Shown piece by piece: positions 16,743-25,305 of a stretch of DNA of 64,000 nucleotides. Location of the stretch: the NCBI GenBank assembly GCA_020845705.1, contig JADLFH010000030.1, positions 185,579 through 249,578 on the forward strand, written 5' to 3'. The stretch comes from Microthrixaceae bacterium (GTDB lineage: Bacteria; Actinomycetota; Acidimicrobiia; Acidimicrobiales; Microtrichaceae). Both the position numbers and the translations under genes were made by a program. Every line of letters starts with the position of its first letter. The first letter of the stretch is position 1. The notes below the pieces were generated by a model. It was not told the DNA's origin. It saw only the letters and a list, made by a program, of their open reading frames with translations, and made no database searches.

Positions 16743-18191
16743 ATGAGAACGGCAGGTGTTCGGGTGTTGAGTGCGATGACGGCGGTCATCGTGTTGGCAG
16801 TCGGCCTGAGCGGATGTCGAGTCGCCAAGGCCGGATCGAAATGTGCCACCAAGGACTGGGGGCGCGACAGCTCTCACATCCTCCAGTGCCGGCGTGGGCG
16901 CTGGGTGCGGGTGATGACCATCGCCGACTACCTGCGACTTGTCGAGGCGTCGCGGCAGCCTGCACCGGCACCGGAGACCACGACCACCACCACCGCTGCG
17001 CCGACCGGCCCGGCAGGAGGGACGGACCCGGCCCCAACAACCACCGTCGCGATCACCACGACGACCTCCACAACAACTTCGACCACCACTACGACGTCGA
17101 CCACTTCGACGACCACCACGACCCAGCCACCGGGGTTCACCGGCGTGTTCGCGACCACCCCGCAGCAAACGTGGAGAGTCAACGGACAGGCTTTCGCCAA
17201 CGTCATCGTCGGCAACACGGTCTATGTGGGTGGCGACTTCACCACAGCGACCAGCTACGACGGCTCGCAGTCGGTCGCCCGGGCGAATCTCGCGGCGTTC
17301 GACCTCACCACCGGTGAGTTGCGCGCCTCCTTCGTTGCGGACACCAACGCCACGGTGCGTGACCTGGCCTCCGACGGCAATCGGCTCTATGTCGCCGGTG
17401 ACTTCACCACCGTCAACGGCGCCTCACGGCCCTACCTGGCCGCAGTCGACCTCTCCAACGGGTCGAACAGTTCCTGGGCCGTCAACGTGAACGCGCCGGT
17501 CTGGAAGATCGCGATCGGAGGGGATCGTCTCTATCTGGGCGGGAACTTCAACTGGGTTGGCGGGGAGTTCCACAACCACGTGGCGGCCGTTTCGCGGTCC
17601 TCGGCGAGCGTCGTGTCGGCATTCGACACGAACATCGACATGGGAGTCACCGCGATCGCCGCGTCGAGCAGTGGCGACAGGGTCTTCGTGGGTGGCGCAT
17701 ACACGATGATCAACGGCCTTCCGGCCACCACCCTCAACGTGTTGGACGAAGACGGGGAGCTGCTCCCAGTGGTCTTCGAGCGTGCCGAGGGCGCGGCGCT
17801 CGACATCAAGGTGGTCTCAGGCGGGTCCGAGATCGCGATCGCGACCAACGACAACCTGGTCGGCATCTGGAACGCGTCGAGCGGTGATCGTCGCTGGCGG
17901 AAGTACTGTCAGGGAGACGGTCAAGCGGTCGCAGTGCTCGGTGAGTGGACATACGGTGGGTTCCACGACGACTGCGACGACGACCCGCTCGTGTCCCAAC
18001 GCTGGGTTCTCACGAAGTACGACCAGAGCCGTCGGGGCGAGCAGGACCTGAGCTACCTGCCGACCTTCGATCAGTTCTGGGGGATTCGCGACATCAACGG
18101 CGACGCGTCGGTGATGGTCATCAGCGGCGAGTTCAACTGGATCTCAGGCGTGCACGTGGGGGGGTTCGCGATCTTCCACGCCATCGGCTGA
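16743..18191 (+). CDS. Lipoprotein with Thr-rich linker and beta-propeller-like (delta-60/DUF5122-like) repeats
   Basis: A 482-residue exported protein. A signal peptide ends in a lipobox (VGLSGC, Cys at residue 25). A small Cys-containing segment (to about 75) and a Thr/Ser/Pro low-complexity linker (about 78-137) follow. The rest is a domain of repeated motifs such as VYVGGDFTTATSYDG, LYVAGDFTTVNG, LYLGGNFNWVGGE and VFVGGAYTMING, each followed by LAAFDLTTGE-like strands. These repeats resemble DUF5122/delta-60 beta-propeller repeats. It is likely anchored outside the membrane with the propeller raised above the wall by the linker. The ligand is unknown. ATG 16743 has only a weak CGGAG Shine-Dalgarno. 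Confidence 0.78.
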   Translation: MRTAGVRVLSAMTAVIVLAVGLSGCRVAKAGSKCATKDWGRDSSHILQCRRGRWVRVMTIADYLRLVEASRQPAPAPETTTTTTAAPTGPAGGTDPAPTTTVAITTTTSTTTSTTTTTSTTSTTTTTQPPGFTGVFATTPQQTWRVNGQAFANVIVGNTVYVGGDFTTATSYDGSQSVARANLAAFDLTTGELRASFVADTNATVRDLASDGNRLYVAGDFTTVNGASRPYLAAVDLSNGSNSSWAVNVNAPVWKIAIGGDRLYLGGNFNWVGGEFHNHVAAVSRSSASVVSAFDTNIDMGVTAIAASSSGDRVFVGGAYTMINGLPATTLNVLDEDGELLPVVFERAEGAALDIKVVSGGSEIAIATNDNLVGIWNASSGDRRWRKYCQGDGQAVAVLGEWTYGGFHDDCDDDPLVSQRWVLTKYDQSRRGEQDLSYLPTFDQFWGIRDINGDASVMVISGEFNWISGVHVGGFAIFHAIG

Positions 18192-18203
18192 GGATCCTCA
18201 GCC
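18186..18203. terminator. Perfect 18-bp palindrome spanning both convergent stop codons
   Basis: GGCTGAGGATCCTCAGCC forms a 7-bp stem with GATC loop on either strand. It contains the TGA of the lipoprotein gene (18189-18191) and most of the minus-strand stop of the YceI-like gene. There is no U tract on either side, so termination strength is uncertain. Confidence 0.5.
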
Positions 18204-18944
18204 CTTGACCAGGATGAGCTGGAGCTCGATCAGGCCGTGATCCTCCGCGGACACGACCGCGGGCGCTGAGGGCACCTCGACGCCGTAGTCGGCGAAGCTG
18301 ATGTCGAGCGATCCGGCCACGGCGACGGTGCCGTCGGCGAGTTTCGCGTCCAGTGGGAACTCCACTGACTTCGTGACACCGTGGATCGTCAGGTCACCTG
18401 TGGCGTTCACCGACACCTCCTCGCCGTCGGCGGCGTTGTCGGGTAGGTCGATCGGCTCGGTTGTCTCGAAGGTCGCCGTCGGGAACCGCGAGGTCTCGAG
18501 GGCGTCTTGGATGCGATCCTCACGCTTCTCCCGATCGGAGCGGATCGTGGTGAGGTCGACCTCGAAGCGTGCGTCGCTCACGTCGCCTGCATCGATGGTC
18601 ATCGTGCCCGACACGTCGCCTGTGCGGCCCACGGCCTCTGTCGCACCGATGCCGACGAGCTCTTCTTCGACCCGGAACCCGGCGAATGTGCCATCGGCGG
18701 AGTCGAAGTCGAAGCTCGCTCCGGTCTCGACAGTCCAAGTCCCGTCGATGTCGCTCGACGGACCCTCGGGCGCCGAGCCCCCGTCGGTCTTGCCGGCAGC
18801 GGTGGTGGTCGTCCTGCCGGCGAGAGCGCCTTCGAGGCTGGCCTTGTCGGGGTTGTCCCGAGCGACGTACCACACGACAGCGGCCACGGCCACCACTGCG
18901 AGGAATGCGATGAGGCTGAGGAGAACCTTCTGAGGCTTTGACAT
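18198..18944 (-). CDS. YceI-like domain protein, membrane anchored
   Basis: A 248-residue protein with an N-terminal TM anchor (about 9-27), a short Thr-rich linker and a YceI/lipocalin-like domain (about 65-248). The domain shows the expected pattern: IDGTWTVETG at its start, VSGTMTIDAGDVSDARFEVDLTTI in the middle, SRFPTATFETTEPI, and GDLTIHGVTKSVEFPLDA near the end. YceI proteins bind amphiphilic or polyisoprenoid molecules in a beta-barrel; here it should lie outside the membrane. The frame is open far upstream, but ATG 18944 lies 7 nt after TACGGT, supporting a leaderless start. It is divergent from the second DUF2510 gene. Confidence 0.85.
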   Translation of the reverse strand: MSKPQKVLLSLIAFLAVVAVAAVVWYVARDNPDKASLEGALAGRTTTTAAGKTDGGSAPEGPSSDIDGTWTVETGASFDFDSADGTFAGFRVEEELVGIGATEAVGRTGDVSGTMTIDAGDVSDARFEVDLTTIRSDREKREDRIQDALETSRFPTATFETTEPIDLPDNAADGEEVSVNATGDLTIHGVTKSVEFPLDAKLADGTVAVAGSLDISFADYGVEVPSAPAVVSAEDHGLIELQLILVKG

Positions 18945-18951
18945 GGCCGGC

Positions 18952-18957
18952 ACCGTA
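18952..18957 (-). promoter_or_regulatory. Leaderless -10 of the YceI-like gene
   Basis: On the minus strand TACGGT ends 7 nt before ATG 18944. Confidence 0.55.
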
Positions 18958-19024
18958 GGCGGCTGAAGTCGCCATGGGTCGTCGCGTCGGTCTCGGGATA
19001 CCCCGCTCGTGCAGGGGCCGCCGG

Positions 19025-19030
19025 TAGGTT
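19025..19030 (+). promoter_or_regulatory. Leaderless -10 of the short DUF2510 gene
   Basis: TAGGTT ends 9 nt before GTG 19040. Confidence 0.5.
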
Positions 19031-19039
19031 GACGCAGCG

Positions 19040-19702
19040 GTGCCCCCAGACGCTTCCCCGCCTCAGGCCGACTGGTATCACGATCCCGACGAACCGTCCC
19101 GTGCGCGCTACTGGGATGGCCACGCGTGGACCGAGCTGCGGGTCGACATCCCCGAAGATGCCGAACCCCTCGATGCGGTCGAAACCATCGACCCCCTTGC
19201 CTACGCCCTGCCGTCACGGCGCCGTCGTATGTTCGCCATAGTGGCCATCGGCGCGGCGTTTGTGGTAGCGGGGGTGTTGACGGTGATCTCCGCACGACCC
19301 GATCCCCTGATCGAGGCTCGGGTGGCAGGCACCGATCTGTTGCGTGTGCGGGGTGGTCTCGAGCTCGATCTGGTGAGCCTGGTCGGCGAGACCGCGGGCG
19401 AGCCCTGCCGGGGAAGCGGAGCGTTCGACTCGGTGGGACCCGGCACCAGGATCGAGGTGCGCGGCCGGCGTGGTCGGGTCGTTGCCGCCACCGAGTTGTC
19501 GCAGGGCAGCACGGTGGTGGCGGACCCCGCGGTCGATGTCCCGTTCGCCTCACTCCTCGTGGTATGTCGATTCGAGTTCACACTCCAGATCCCCGATCTC
19601 GAGGTGTACCGGATCGGTGTCGAGGGCTTCGGCGATCAGCGCTACGGCCGCGATGAGTTGGCGAGCAGCGGCTGGCGCGTGGAGCTACGGCTCGGCCCAT
19701 GA
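19040..19702 (+). CDS. DUF2510 single-pass membrane protein
   Basis: A 220-residue protein. The N-terminal DUF2510 motif (DWYHDPDEPSRARYWDGHAWTE, residues about 11-32) is followed by a TM helix (about 64-84, FAIVAIGAAFVVAGVLTVI) and an extracytoplasmic beta-rich domain of about 130 residues with two cysteines. This is the same architecture as the longer DUF2510 gene at 15072 without the Pro-rich linker. DUF2510 is common in actinobacteria and has no established function. The GTG start is preceded by TAGGTT with a 9-nt gap. It converges on the acyl-CoA dehydrogenase gene. Confidence 0.75.
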   Translation: MPPDASPPQADWYHDPDEPSRARYWDGHAWTELRVDIPEDAEPLDAVETIDPLAYALPSRRRRMFAIVAIGAAFVVAGVLTVISARPDPLIEARVAGTDLLRVRGGLELDLVSLVGETAGEPCRGSGAFDSVGPGTRIEVRGRRGRVVAATELSQGSTVVADPAVDVPFASLLVVCRFEFTLQIPDLEVYRIGVEGFGDQRYGRDELASSGWRVELRLGP

Positions 19703-19705
19703 CGA

Positions 19706-19723
19706 CCCGCCCCAGCCGGCGGG
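19706..19723. terminator. Hairpin between convergent genes
   Basis: CCCGCC (19706-19711) pairs with GGCGGG (19718-19723) around loop CCAGCC in the 32-bp gap between the DUF2510 and acyl-CoA dehydrogenase stop codons. No U tract is present, so it is a weak candidate. Confidence 0.35.
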
Positions 19724-19734
19724 AGCAGCGTCGC

Positions 19735-20883
19735 TCAGAAACCGAGGGACCGACCGATCACCTCTTTCATGATCTCGGTCGTGCCACCGTAGATCGTCGT
19801 CACGCGGGCGTCGCGGTACGCGCGGGAGATCGGGTACTCGCTCATGTATCCGTACCCTCCGAAGAGCTGAACACAGGAATCCATGGTCCGCTTCTGAAGC
19901 TCGGTGAGCCACCACTTCGCCATGGCCGCGTCCTCGGCGGTCAAGGTGCCGTCGTTGAGCGCCAGCACGCACCGGTCCGCGAACACCTGGCCCACGGCGA
20001 TCTCGGTCGCCATCTCCGCCAACTTGAACTTGGAGGCCTGGAAGCGGCCGATCGGTTGGCCGAAGGCACTGCGCTCTCCGCAGTAGTCGATGGTCCAATC
20101 GAGCGCAGCTCTGGCATGGGAGATCGCAGCCGAGGCGATCGAGAGACGTTCCTGGGGGAGGTTCTTCACCAGGTAGAGGAAGCCCTCGCCCTCGTTGCCG
20201 AGGCGGTTCTCCACCGGGACACGCACGTCGTGGAAGAACATCTCCGCCGTGTCCTGTGCGTGCAGGCCGATCTTGTCGAGGTTGCGACCACGGTCGAATC
20301 CCTCCATGCCGCGTTCGACGACGAGCAGCGAGATGCCCTTGTGCTTGAGGGTCGGGTCCGTCTTGGCGGCGACGATCACCAGGTCGGAGTTGATTCCGTT
20401 CGTGATGAACGTCTTTGCGCCGTTGAGGACATAGCTGTCGCCGTCGCGGCGTGCGGTGGTGCTGATCGAGGCCAGATCTGATCCGATCCCCGGTTCGGTC
20501 ATCGCCACTGCCGTGATGAGCTCGCCGGTGACCATGCCGGGCAGCCAACGAGCCTTCTGCTCGTCGTTCGTGTAGTCGAGGAAGTACGGGAGCGTGACAT
20601 CGTTGTGGAGGGTGATGCCGGTGACCGACGCGAAGGTGTCGGCAGCGCACATCTCCTCCGCCACGACCTGGTTGTAACGGAAGTCGCGGGCGCCGGCGCC
20701 GCCGTAGGCCTCGGGAACGGCGAAGGCGAGGAATCCGCTCGCCCCGGCGGATTCCCATACATCGCGGCCGACGATGCCCTCCCGGTCGAACTCCTCGTTG
20801 CGGGGTACCACTTCGCGGTCGAGGAAGGAACGGAACGACGAACGGAACATCTCGTGTTCCTCGGAGAAGAGTGAACGCTCCAT
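19735..20883 (-). CDS. Acyl-CoA dehydrogenase (FadE-type)
   Basis: A 382-residue FAD-dependent acyl-CoA dehydrogenase. Visible features are the N-terminal helical domain (FSEEHEMFRSSFRSFLDREVVP), the FAD/substrate motif AMTEPGIGSDLASI, the beta-domain NGAKTFITNG, and the C-terminal signature QLFGGYGYMSEYPISRAYRDAR. The catalytic Glu is in YGGTTEIM. Members oxidise acyl-CoA to 2-enoyl-CoA in beta-oxidation or related pathways, passing electrons to ETF. Chain-length preference cannot be read. It is divergent from the GGDEF gene. The N-terminus is similar to the paralogue at 22723, which shares FSEEHEMFR. Confidence 0.95.
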   Translation of the reverse strand: MERSLFSEEHEMFRSSFRSFLDREVVPRNEEFDREGIVGRDVWESAGASGFLAFAVPEAYGGAGARDFRYNQVVAEEMCAADTFASVTGITLHNDVTLPYFLDYTNDEQKARWLPGMVTGELITAVAMTEPGIGSDLASISTTARRDGDSYVLNGAKTFITNGINSDLVIVAAKTDPTLKHKGISLLVVERGMEGFDRGRNLDKIGLHAQDTAEMFFHDVRVPVENRLGNEGEGFLYLVKNLPQERLSIASAAISHARAALDWTIDYCGERSAFGQPIGRFQASKFKLAEMATEIAVGQVFADRCVLALNDGTLTAEDAAMAKWWLTELQKRTMDSCVQLFGGYGYMSEYPISRAYRDARVTTIYGGTTEIMKEVIGRSLGF

Positions 20884-20982
20884 GCAATGCAGCCTCGCGC
20901 CGCTCGCGGTGGGCTGCCAGGCGAGAGGTCCAACGCGGTGGGTTGCTGCTCACAACGGGCGTCTCGGCGCCGAAAGGAGAAG

Positions 20983-22698
20983 GTGGAACAGCTACCTCTC
21001 TTCGCCGAAGGACACCGCGTGAGGGTGGCTGTAGTGGAGAGCGACGAGGCCCGCCGGGTTGCGTTGATGCGGCGACTTGCCCGTCCCCACCTCCACTTCG
21101 ACGCGAGCTCCGTGTCACACGAGACGATCGTCGATGGGCACTTCGATCCAGCGACGGTCGACGTGGTTCTGCTCGGCGTCGACGCGACGGCCGCGAGCAT
21201 GTCGCCGCTTCGTTGGCTGAGCCACCACGCGCCATCGACCGCTGTGGTCGCGCTCCAACACCGCAGTGACGTGGAGGTGGGCATCGAGATAGTCGTTACC
21301 GGTGCCCAGGACGTTCTCCCCTTCGCCGAGGCCACCGCGGCTCGCCTCGATCGAGTGGTTCGATCCGCGATCGCCCGCAAGCGTGTGGAGGTGGCGGCGC
21401 TGAGCTCGGCCATGACCGATCCCGTCACCGGAATGGCGTCGCGGGGGTGGATGCTGCAACGACTGGATCTTGCGGTGAGCCACGCCGCCACATGTGCCGA
21501 AGGGTGGCAGGTGGTGGTCCTGTTCTGCGATCTCGACCGTTTCAAGGCGGTCAACGACGCGCTCGGCCACGCGAAGGGCGACGAGCTGTTGAAGTCGGTG
21601 GCGGAGCGGCTGGGATCGGTCGTTCGAGCCGAGGATCCCGTCACCCGTTTCGGTGGCGATGAGTTCGTGATCCTGCTCGAAGGTCATCGGGTCGAGGCGC
21701 TCGCGCATCGGATTGCGCTTCGGGCCCTCGGCGCCATGGCTGCGCCGTTCGAGATCGACGGGCACGAAGTCTCGGTTCTCACCTCCATCGGCTTGGCGGT
21801 ACACCGCTGCGGCGAGAGCGCCGCCGAACTGCTGAATCACGCCGATCTTGCGCTGTACAGGGCGAAGCGGCTGGGGCGGAGTCGAGTCGAGGTGTTCGAC
21901 GACGAGTTGCGCGCCTGGTCCGACCACCAGGTCGACCTCGCCGAGCGGCTCACCGCCGACCTCCGCAACGATCGGATCGAACTGCTCCGCACCCCGCTGT
22001 GGAACCTGGCTCAGGGTTCTGTCGCCGGAGTCCTCACATCGGCCGCCTGGAGCGGTTGTGGCGAGGGTGAAGGGCTCGTGGATCTTGCCGCACGCCACGG
22101 ACTCGGCCCCGACCTCGGACGATGGGTCATCGGCCGTTCCCTGGAGGACGCGGCTGGGCAGCCCTCCTGCTCCGGCCAGCTCGTAGTGGAGATACCTCCG
22201 GGCCTTGTGTCCCAGCCGTCGTTCGTCGGATGGGTGGCAGACGAGCTGGCGGCACGACGAATCGACCCCTCCCGGCTCACGTTGGCCATCGCCGAAGCGG
22301 AACTCGCGGAGAGCGAGCTCGTGAAGCCTGTCCTGGACGGGTTGGACCGCATCGGCGTGTCGGTGGCGCTCGCCGGCTTCGGCAGCGGGTCCTCGTCGCT
22401 CGCGCTGTTCGGCTCGTTGTATGTCGATGAGGTGCTGCTCGCCCCCGAACTGGTGGCCGGAATTGCAGAGGACGCGCCCCGACGGGCCGTGGTGGAGAGC
22501 CTGTTGCGAATCGCCAACGCCATCGGCCAGCGGGTCGTGGCGACAAGCCCTTCGAGCCTGGCCGACATCGAGGTACTGGCCGAGTTGGGCTGCGAGCTTC
22601 TCGTTAGCGCAATCGCCCCAGGAGGGCTCAGGACGCGGCCGGCGGTTGTGGTGCCCTCAGAGTCACATGCCCCACTGGAGCGCATCGCCCTACGCTGA
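20983..22698 (+). CDS. Receiver-like / GGDEF / degenerate EAL protein (probable diguanylate cyclase)
   Basis: About 571 residues in three parts. A receiver-like domain (about 12-125; RVAVVESDEARRVALMRRL) without a clear phosphorylation site is followed by a GGDEF domain (about 135-300) with intact catalytic FGGDEF and an inhibitory-site RAED exactly five residues before it. The C-terminal EAL-like domain (about 310-560) has lost the EAL motif: VLTSA stands where EALLR-type residues belong. It should therefore make c-di-GMP and perhaps sense it, but not degrade it (inference). GTG 20983 follows AAAGGAG very closely (3 nt). GTG 21019, 6 nt after AAGGA, is an equally good alternative and starts right at the receiver-like domain. 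It runs 24 bp before the next acyl-CoA dehydrogenase gene. Confidence 0.85.
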   Translation: MEQLPLFAEGHRVRVAVVESDEARRVALMRRLARPHLHFDASSVSHETIVDGHFDPATVDVVLLGVDATAASMSPLRWLSHHAPSTAVVALQHRSDVEVGIEIVVTGAQDVLPFAEATAARLDRVVRSAIARKRVEVAALSSAMTDPVTGMASRGWMLQRLDLAVSHAATCAEGWQVVVLFCDLDRFKAVNDALGHAKGDELLKSVAERLGSVVRAEDPVTRFGGDEFVILLEGHRVEALAHRIALRALGAMAAPFEIDGHEVSVLTSIGLAVHRCGESAAELLNHADLALYRAKRLGRSRVEVFDDELRAWSDHQVDLAERLTADLRNDRIELLRTPLWNLAQGSVAGVLTSAAWSGCGEGEGLVDLAARHGLGPDLGRWVIGRSLEDAAGQPSCSGQLVVEIPPGLVSQPSFVGWVADELAARRIDPSRLTLAIAEAELAESELVKPVLDGLDRIGVSVALAGFGSGSSSLALFGSLYVDEVLLAPELVAGIAEDAPRRAVVESLLRIANAIGQRVVATSPSSLADIEVLAELGCELLVSAIAPGGLRTRPAVVVPSESHAPLERIALR

Positions 22699-22722
22699 AC
22701 CTCCCCTACCGGAGGAGTGGTT

Positions 22723-23874
22723 GTGGCCCAGTTCAGCGAGGAACACGAGATGTTCCGGGCGTCGGTCCGCGACTTCGTGCAGAGCGAAATCGAACCGTTC
22801 GCCGAGGAGTGGGAGCGGGAGGGCATCTTCCCGGCACACGAGCTGTTCGGCAAGATGGGTCGACTCGGCTTCCTGGGCGTCACCTACGACCCCGCCTACG
22901 GCGGTGGCGGCGGGGACGTGTTGTACTCCGCGATCCTCGGCGAGGAGCTCGGGCGGATGTCGTGTCTCGGCGTCGCCATGGCCATCTCGGTGCAGACCGA
23001 CATGGCGACACCGTCGCTGCACCGCTTCGGCAGCGACGAGCTCAAAGAGCGGTACCTCAAGCCCGCGATCGCGGGAGAGGCGGTCGCCGCGATCGCTGTC
23101 ACCGAACCCGACGCCGGCTCCGACGTGGCAGGTCTGCGCACCAGGGCGGTCCGCGATGGCGACGAGTGGGTCATCAACGGGACGAAGCTCTACATAACCA
23201 GTGGCCTCCAGGCCGACTGGATGTGTCTGTTGGCTCGCACCTCCGACGAGGGCGGATCGCGGGGTTGCACACAGATCGTGGTGCCAACCGACGTGGCCGG
23301 GTTCTCGGTCAGCCGCAAGCTCGACAAGCTGGGCATGCGTTCCTCCGACACCGCTGAGCTGGTCTTCGAGGACGCGCGGGTGCCGCTCGCCAACACGATC
23401 GGTGTCGAAGGGCGCGGTTTCCACCAGCAGATGCAGCAGTTCCAGGACGAGCGGATGATCGCGGCCTATCAGATGGTCGGAGCGATGGAAGGCGCCCTCG
23501 ATCGGACGAAGCGCTACCTCGCCGAGCGTCAGGCGTTCGGCAAGCCGCTTGCTGCCAATCAGCACCTCGGCTACGAGCTCGCCGATCTGGCGGCAGAGGT
23601 CGAGGTGCTCAAGCACTTCAACTACGCGGCTGCGGCGGCGGCGAGCCAGGGAGAGGACATCACCCGCTTCGCGACGATCGCGAAGCTGCGGTCGGGTCGC
23701 CTCGCACGGAGGGTTGCAGACATCTGCCTTCAGTTCCACGGCGGCATCGGCTACATGGAGGAGACGTGGACGGCGCGGTTCTTCCGCGACACGCGTCTGT
23801 GGTCGATCGGCGGAGGGGCGGACGAGGTGATGCTGCGGACCCTCGCCCGCATGGACGGCTACGCCCTCGACTGA
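22723..23874 (+). CDS. Acyl-CoA dehydrogenase
   Basis: A 383-residue acyl-CoA dehydrogenase. FSEEHEMFRASVRDFVQSEIEPF opens the N-terminal helical domain (shown in part). AVTEPDAGSDVAGL is the FAD-binding signature, INGTKLYITSG begins the beta-domain, QFHGGIGYMEE is the C-terminal signature, and GGGADEVM carries the catalytic Glu. It resembles long-chain or citronellyl-CoA type enzymes more than the neighbour at 19735 does. GTG 22723 is chosen because GGAGGAG ends 6 nt before it; GTG 22717 would be too close. A TACGCT hexamer at 22689-22694 could drive a leader of about 22 nt. Confidence 0.95.
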   Translation: MAQFSEEHEMFRASVRDFVQSEIEPFAEEWEREGIFPAHELFGKMGRLGFLGVTYDPAYGGGGGDVLYSAILGEELGRMSCLGVAMAISVQTDMATPSLHRFGSDELKERYLKPAIAGEAVAAIAVTEPDAGSDVAGLRTRAVRDGDEWVINGTKLYITSGLQADWMCLLARTSDEGGSRGCTQIVVPTDVAGFSVSRKLDKLGMRSSDTAELVFEDARVPLANTIGVEGRGFHQQMQQFQDERMIAAYQMVGAMEGALDRTKRYLAERQAFGKPLAANQHLGYELADLAAEVEVLKHFNYAAAAAASQGEDITRFATIAKLRSGRLARRVADICLQFHGGIGYMEETWTARFFRDTRLWSIGGGADEVMLRTLARMDGYALD

Positions 23875-24042
23875 CGCCACACTCTCCCTCCTACCCCGCG
23901 CCACCCCCCCAACCCTTGCGAACCGGGCGAAAGACGAGCCCTCCAGAGTCGTTTTCCCCGCCCAGTTCGGGGGTGGCAGCATGTAAAGGCGAGGCTCGGG
24001 CGGGGCGGGGCGGGCTCATGAAGCGAGGGAACGAGGTAGGGG
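23875..24042. other. Intergenic stretch with weak hairpin
   Basis: 168 bp, pyrimidine-rich after the acyl-CoA dehydrogenase stop. CCCCG-CCCAGTT-CGGGG (23956-23972) could form a short hairpin but has no U tract after it. Seventeen bases here recur inverted at 34645-34661. No gene was recognised. Confidence 0.3.
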
Positions 24043-25263
24043 ATGTCTGTCGGGACTGCCGGACGACGGATCTGGATCACAGCGTCATTGGCGGTCGCTG
24101 CCTTGGTGTCGGCGGCGTGTGTGCCGTCGCCTCCACAACCCGGTCCCACCACGACCACCACCACGGTCGTCGATCCGCTGCCCCAGACCCCAGTCGGTGA
24201 CGACACAGTGCGACTCAACCAGATCCAGCTTGCCGGGTCGCACAACAGCTATCACGTGGCACCCGAGCGCCGGATCATCGACCTGCTCGTGGCCGGTGCC
24301 GCAGCGTTCCCCGCGATCGCCGGTGGACTTGGCGATCCAGCGTCGCTCGACTACACCCATGCCTCTTTGCCCGATCAGCTTGCGGCCGGGATCCGCACCT
24401 TCGAGCTCGACGTGTGGGCGGATCCCGCAGGCGGACGATTCACCTACCCCAAGCTCGACGCCATCTTCGGGTTCCGTGATCCCGAGCTCGACGCGGCGTC
24501 GCTGCGCGAACCCGGGTTCAAGGTGTTCCACATCGCGGACATCGACCAGCGCTCCCGGTGCGCGCTGTTGGAGACCTGCCTGAGCGAGCTGCGCACATGG
24601 TCCGACGCCCACCCCGGGCACCTACCGGTGATCATCGACCTGGAACTGAAGGACGATGTGTTGCCGGCGCCGCTTGTCGGCACCCCGGTGGTCCCCTTCG
24701 CCGAGGCGCAGTTCCAAGCCCTCGACGCGCAACTCCGCTCTTCGCTGGGGGACCGCCTCATCACCCCCGACGACATCCGTGGCGCTGCATCGACGCTCAA
24801 CGAGGCGATCACCACCGTCGGCTGGCCCAGCGTCGCCGCGGCGCGTGGCAAGTTCATGTTCTTCCTCGACAACGAGGCAAAGCGCGACGCCTACGTGGCG
24901 GGTCATCCGACTCTTCAAGGGCGGGTGCTGTTCACGAGCTCGGGGGAGGGTCAACCAGACGGTGCCTTCATCAAGGTGAACGATCCGACCGAGCTCGCCC
25001 GGATCCAGTCGCTGGTCGAGGAGGGCTACATGGTGAGGACACGGGCCGATGCCAACCTCGCCGAAGCGAACGCGAACGACTCCACCCACCGCGACCTGGC
25101 GCTCTCCTCGGGTGCGCAGATTGTGCATTCGGACTTCCCACCCAACGAGCCGCACCGCAACGGATACGTGGTCACCTTCGGCACGCGTGTTGCGGCACGG
25201 TGCAACCCGCTCAACACCACGCCGGCTTCCTGTGGTCCACTGGCGGTCGTCGAAGCGGCGTGA
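24043..25263 (+). CDS. Ca2+-dependent phosphatidylinositol-specific phospholipase C-like lipoprotein
   Basis: A 406-residue exported lipoprotein. The signal peptide ends in the lipobox VSAAC (Cys about residue 26), followed by a short Pro/Thr linker. The catalytic domain matches the actinobacterial Ca2+-dependent PI-PLC family: QIQLAGSHNSYH near residue 66 with the first catalytic His, FELDVWADP near residue 124, VFHIADID near residue 165 with the second His, and IIDLELKDD near residue 200. Such enzymes cleave phosphatidylinositol to diacylglycerol and inositol phosphate. ATG 24043 has a GAGGTAGGGG purine run upstream. Because this organism appears to make inositol lipids, both self and foreign lipids could be substrates (inference). 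Confidence 0.85.
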   Translation: MSVGTAGRRIWITASLAVAALVSAACVPSPPQPGPTTTTTTVVDPLPQTPVGDDTVRLNQIQLAGSHNSYHVAPERRIIDLLVAGAAAFPAIAGGLGDPASLDYTHASLPDQLAAGIRTFELDVWADPAGGRFTYPKLDAIFGFRDPELDAASLREPGFKVFHIADIDQRSRCALLETCLSELRTWSDAHPGHLPVIIDLELKDDVLPAPLVGTPVVPFAEAQFQALDAQLRSSLGDRLITPDDIRGAASTLNEAITTVGWPSVAAARGKFMFFLDNEAKRDAYVAGHPTLQGRVLFTSSGEGQPDGAFIKVNDPTELARIQSLVEEGYMVRTRADANLAEANANDSTHRDLALSSGAQIVHSDFPPNEPHRNGYVVTFGTRVAARCNPLNTTPASCGPLAVVEAA

Positions 25264-25286
25264 CCTCGTGGCCATCGGGGGTCGGG

Positions 25287-25292
25287 TAGCCT
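25287..25292 (+). promoter_or_regulatory. -10 element of the thiamine operon
   Basis: TAGCCT lies about 14-20 nt before the 5' edge of the TPP aptamer, so transcription would start just upstream of the riboswitch. Confidence 0.55.
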
Positions 25293-25305
25293 GAGGCCAC
25301 ACACA

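Noticed and set aside
16497..17168. N-terminal extension of the DUF2510 gene to 17168
   Set aside because: The extension runs antisense through the signal peptide and linker of the lipoprotein gene; GTG 16496 has a good Shine-Dalgarno and begins at the domain.
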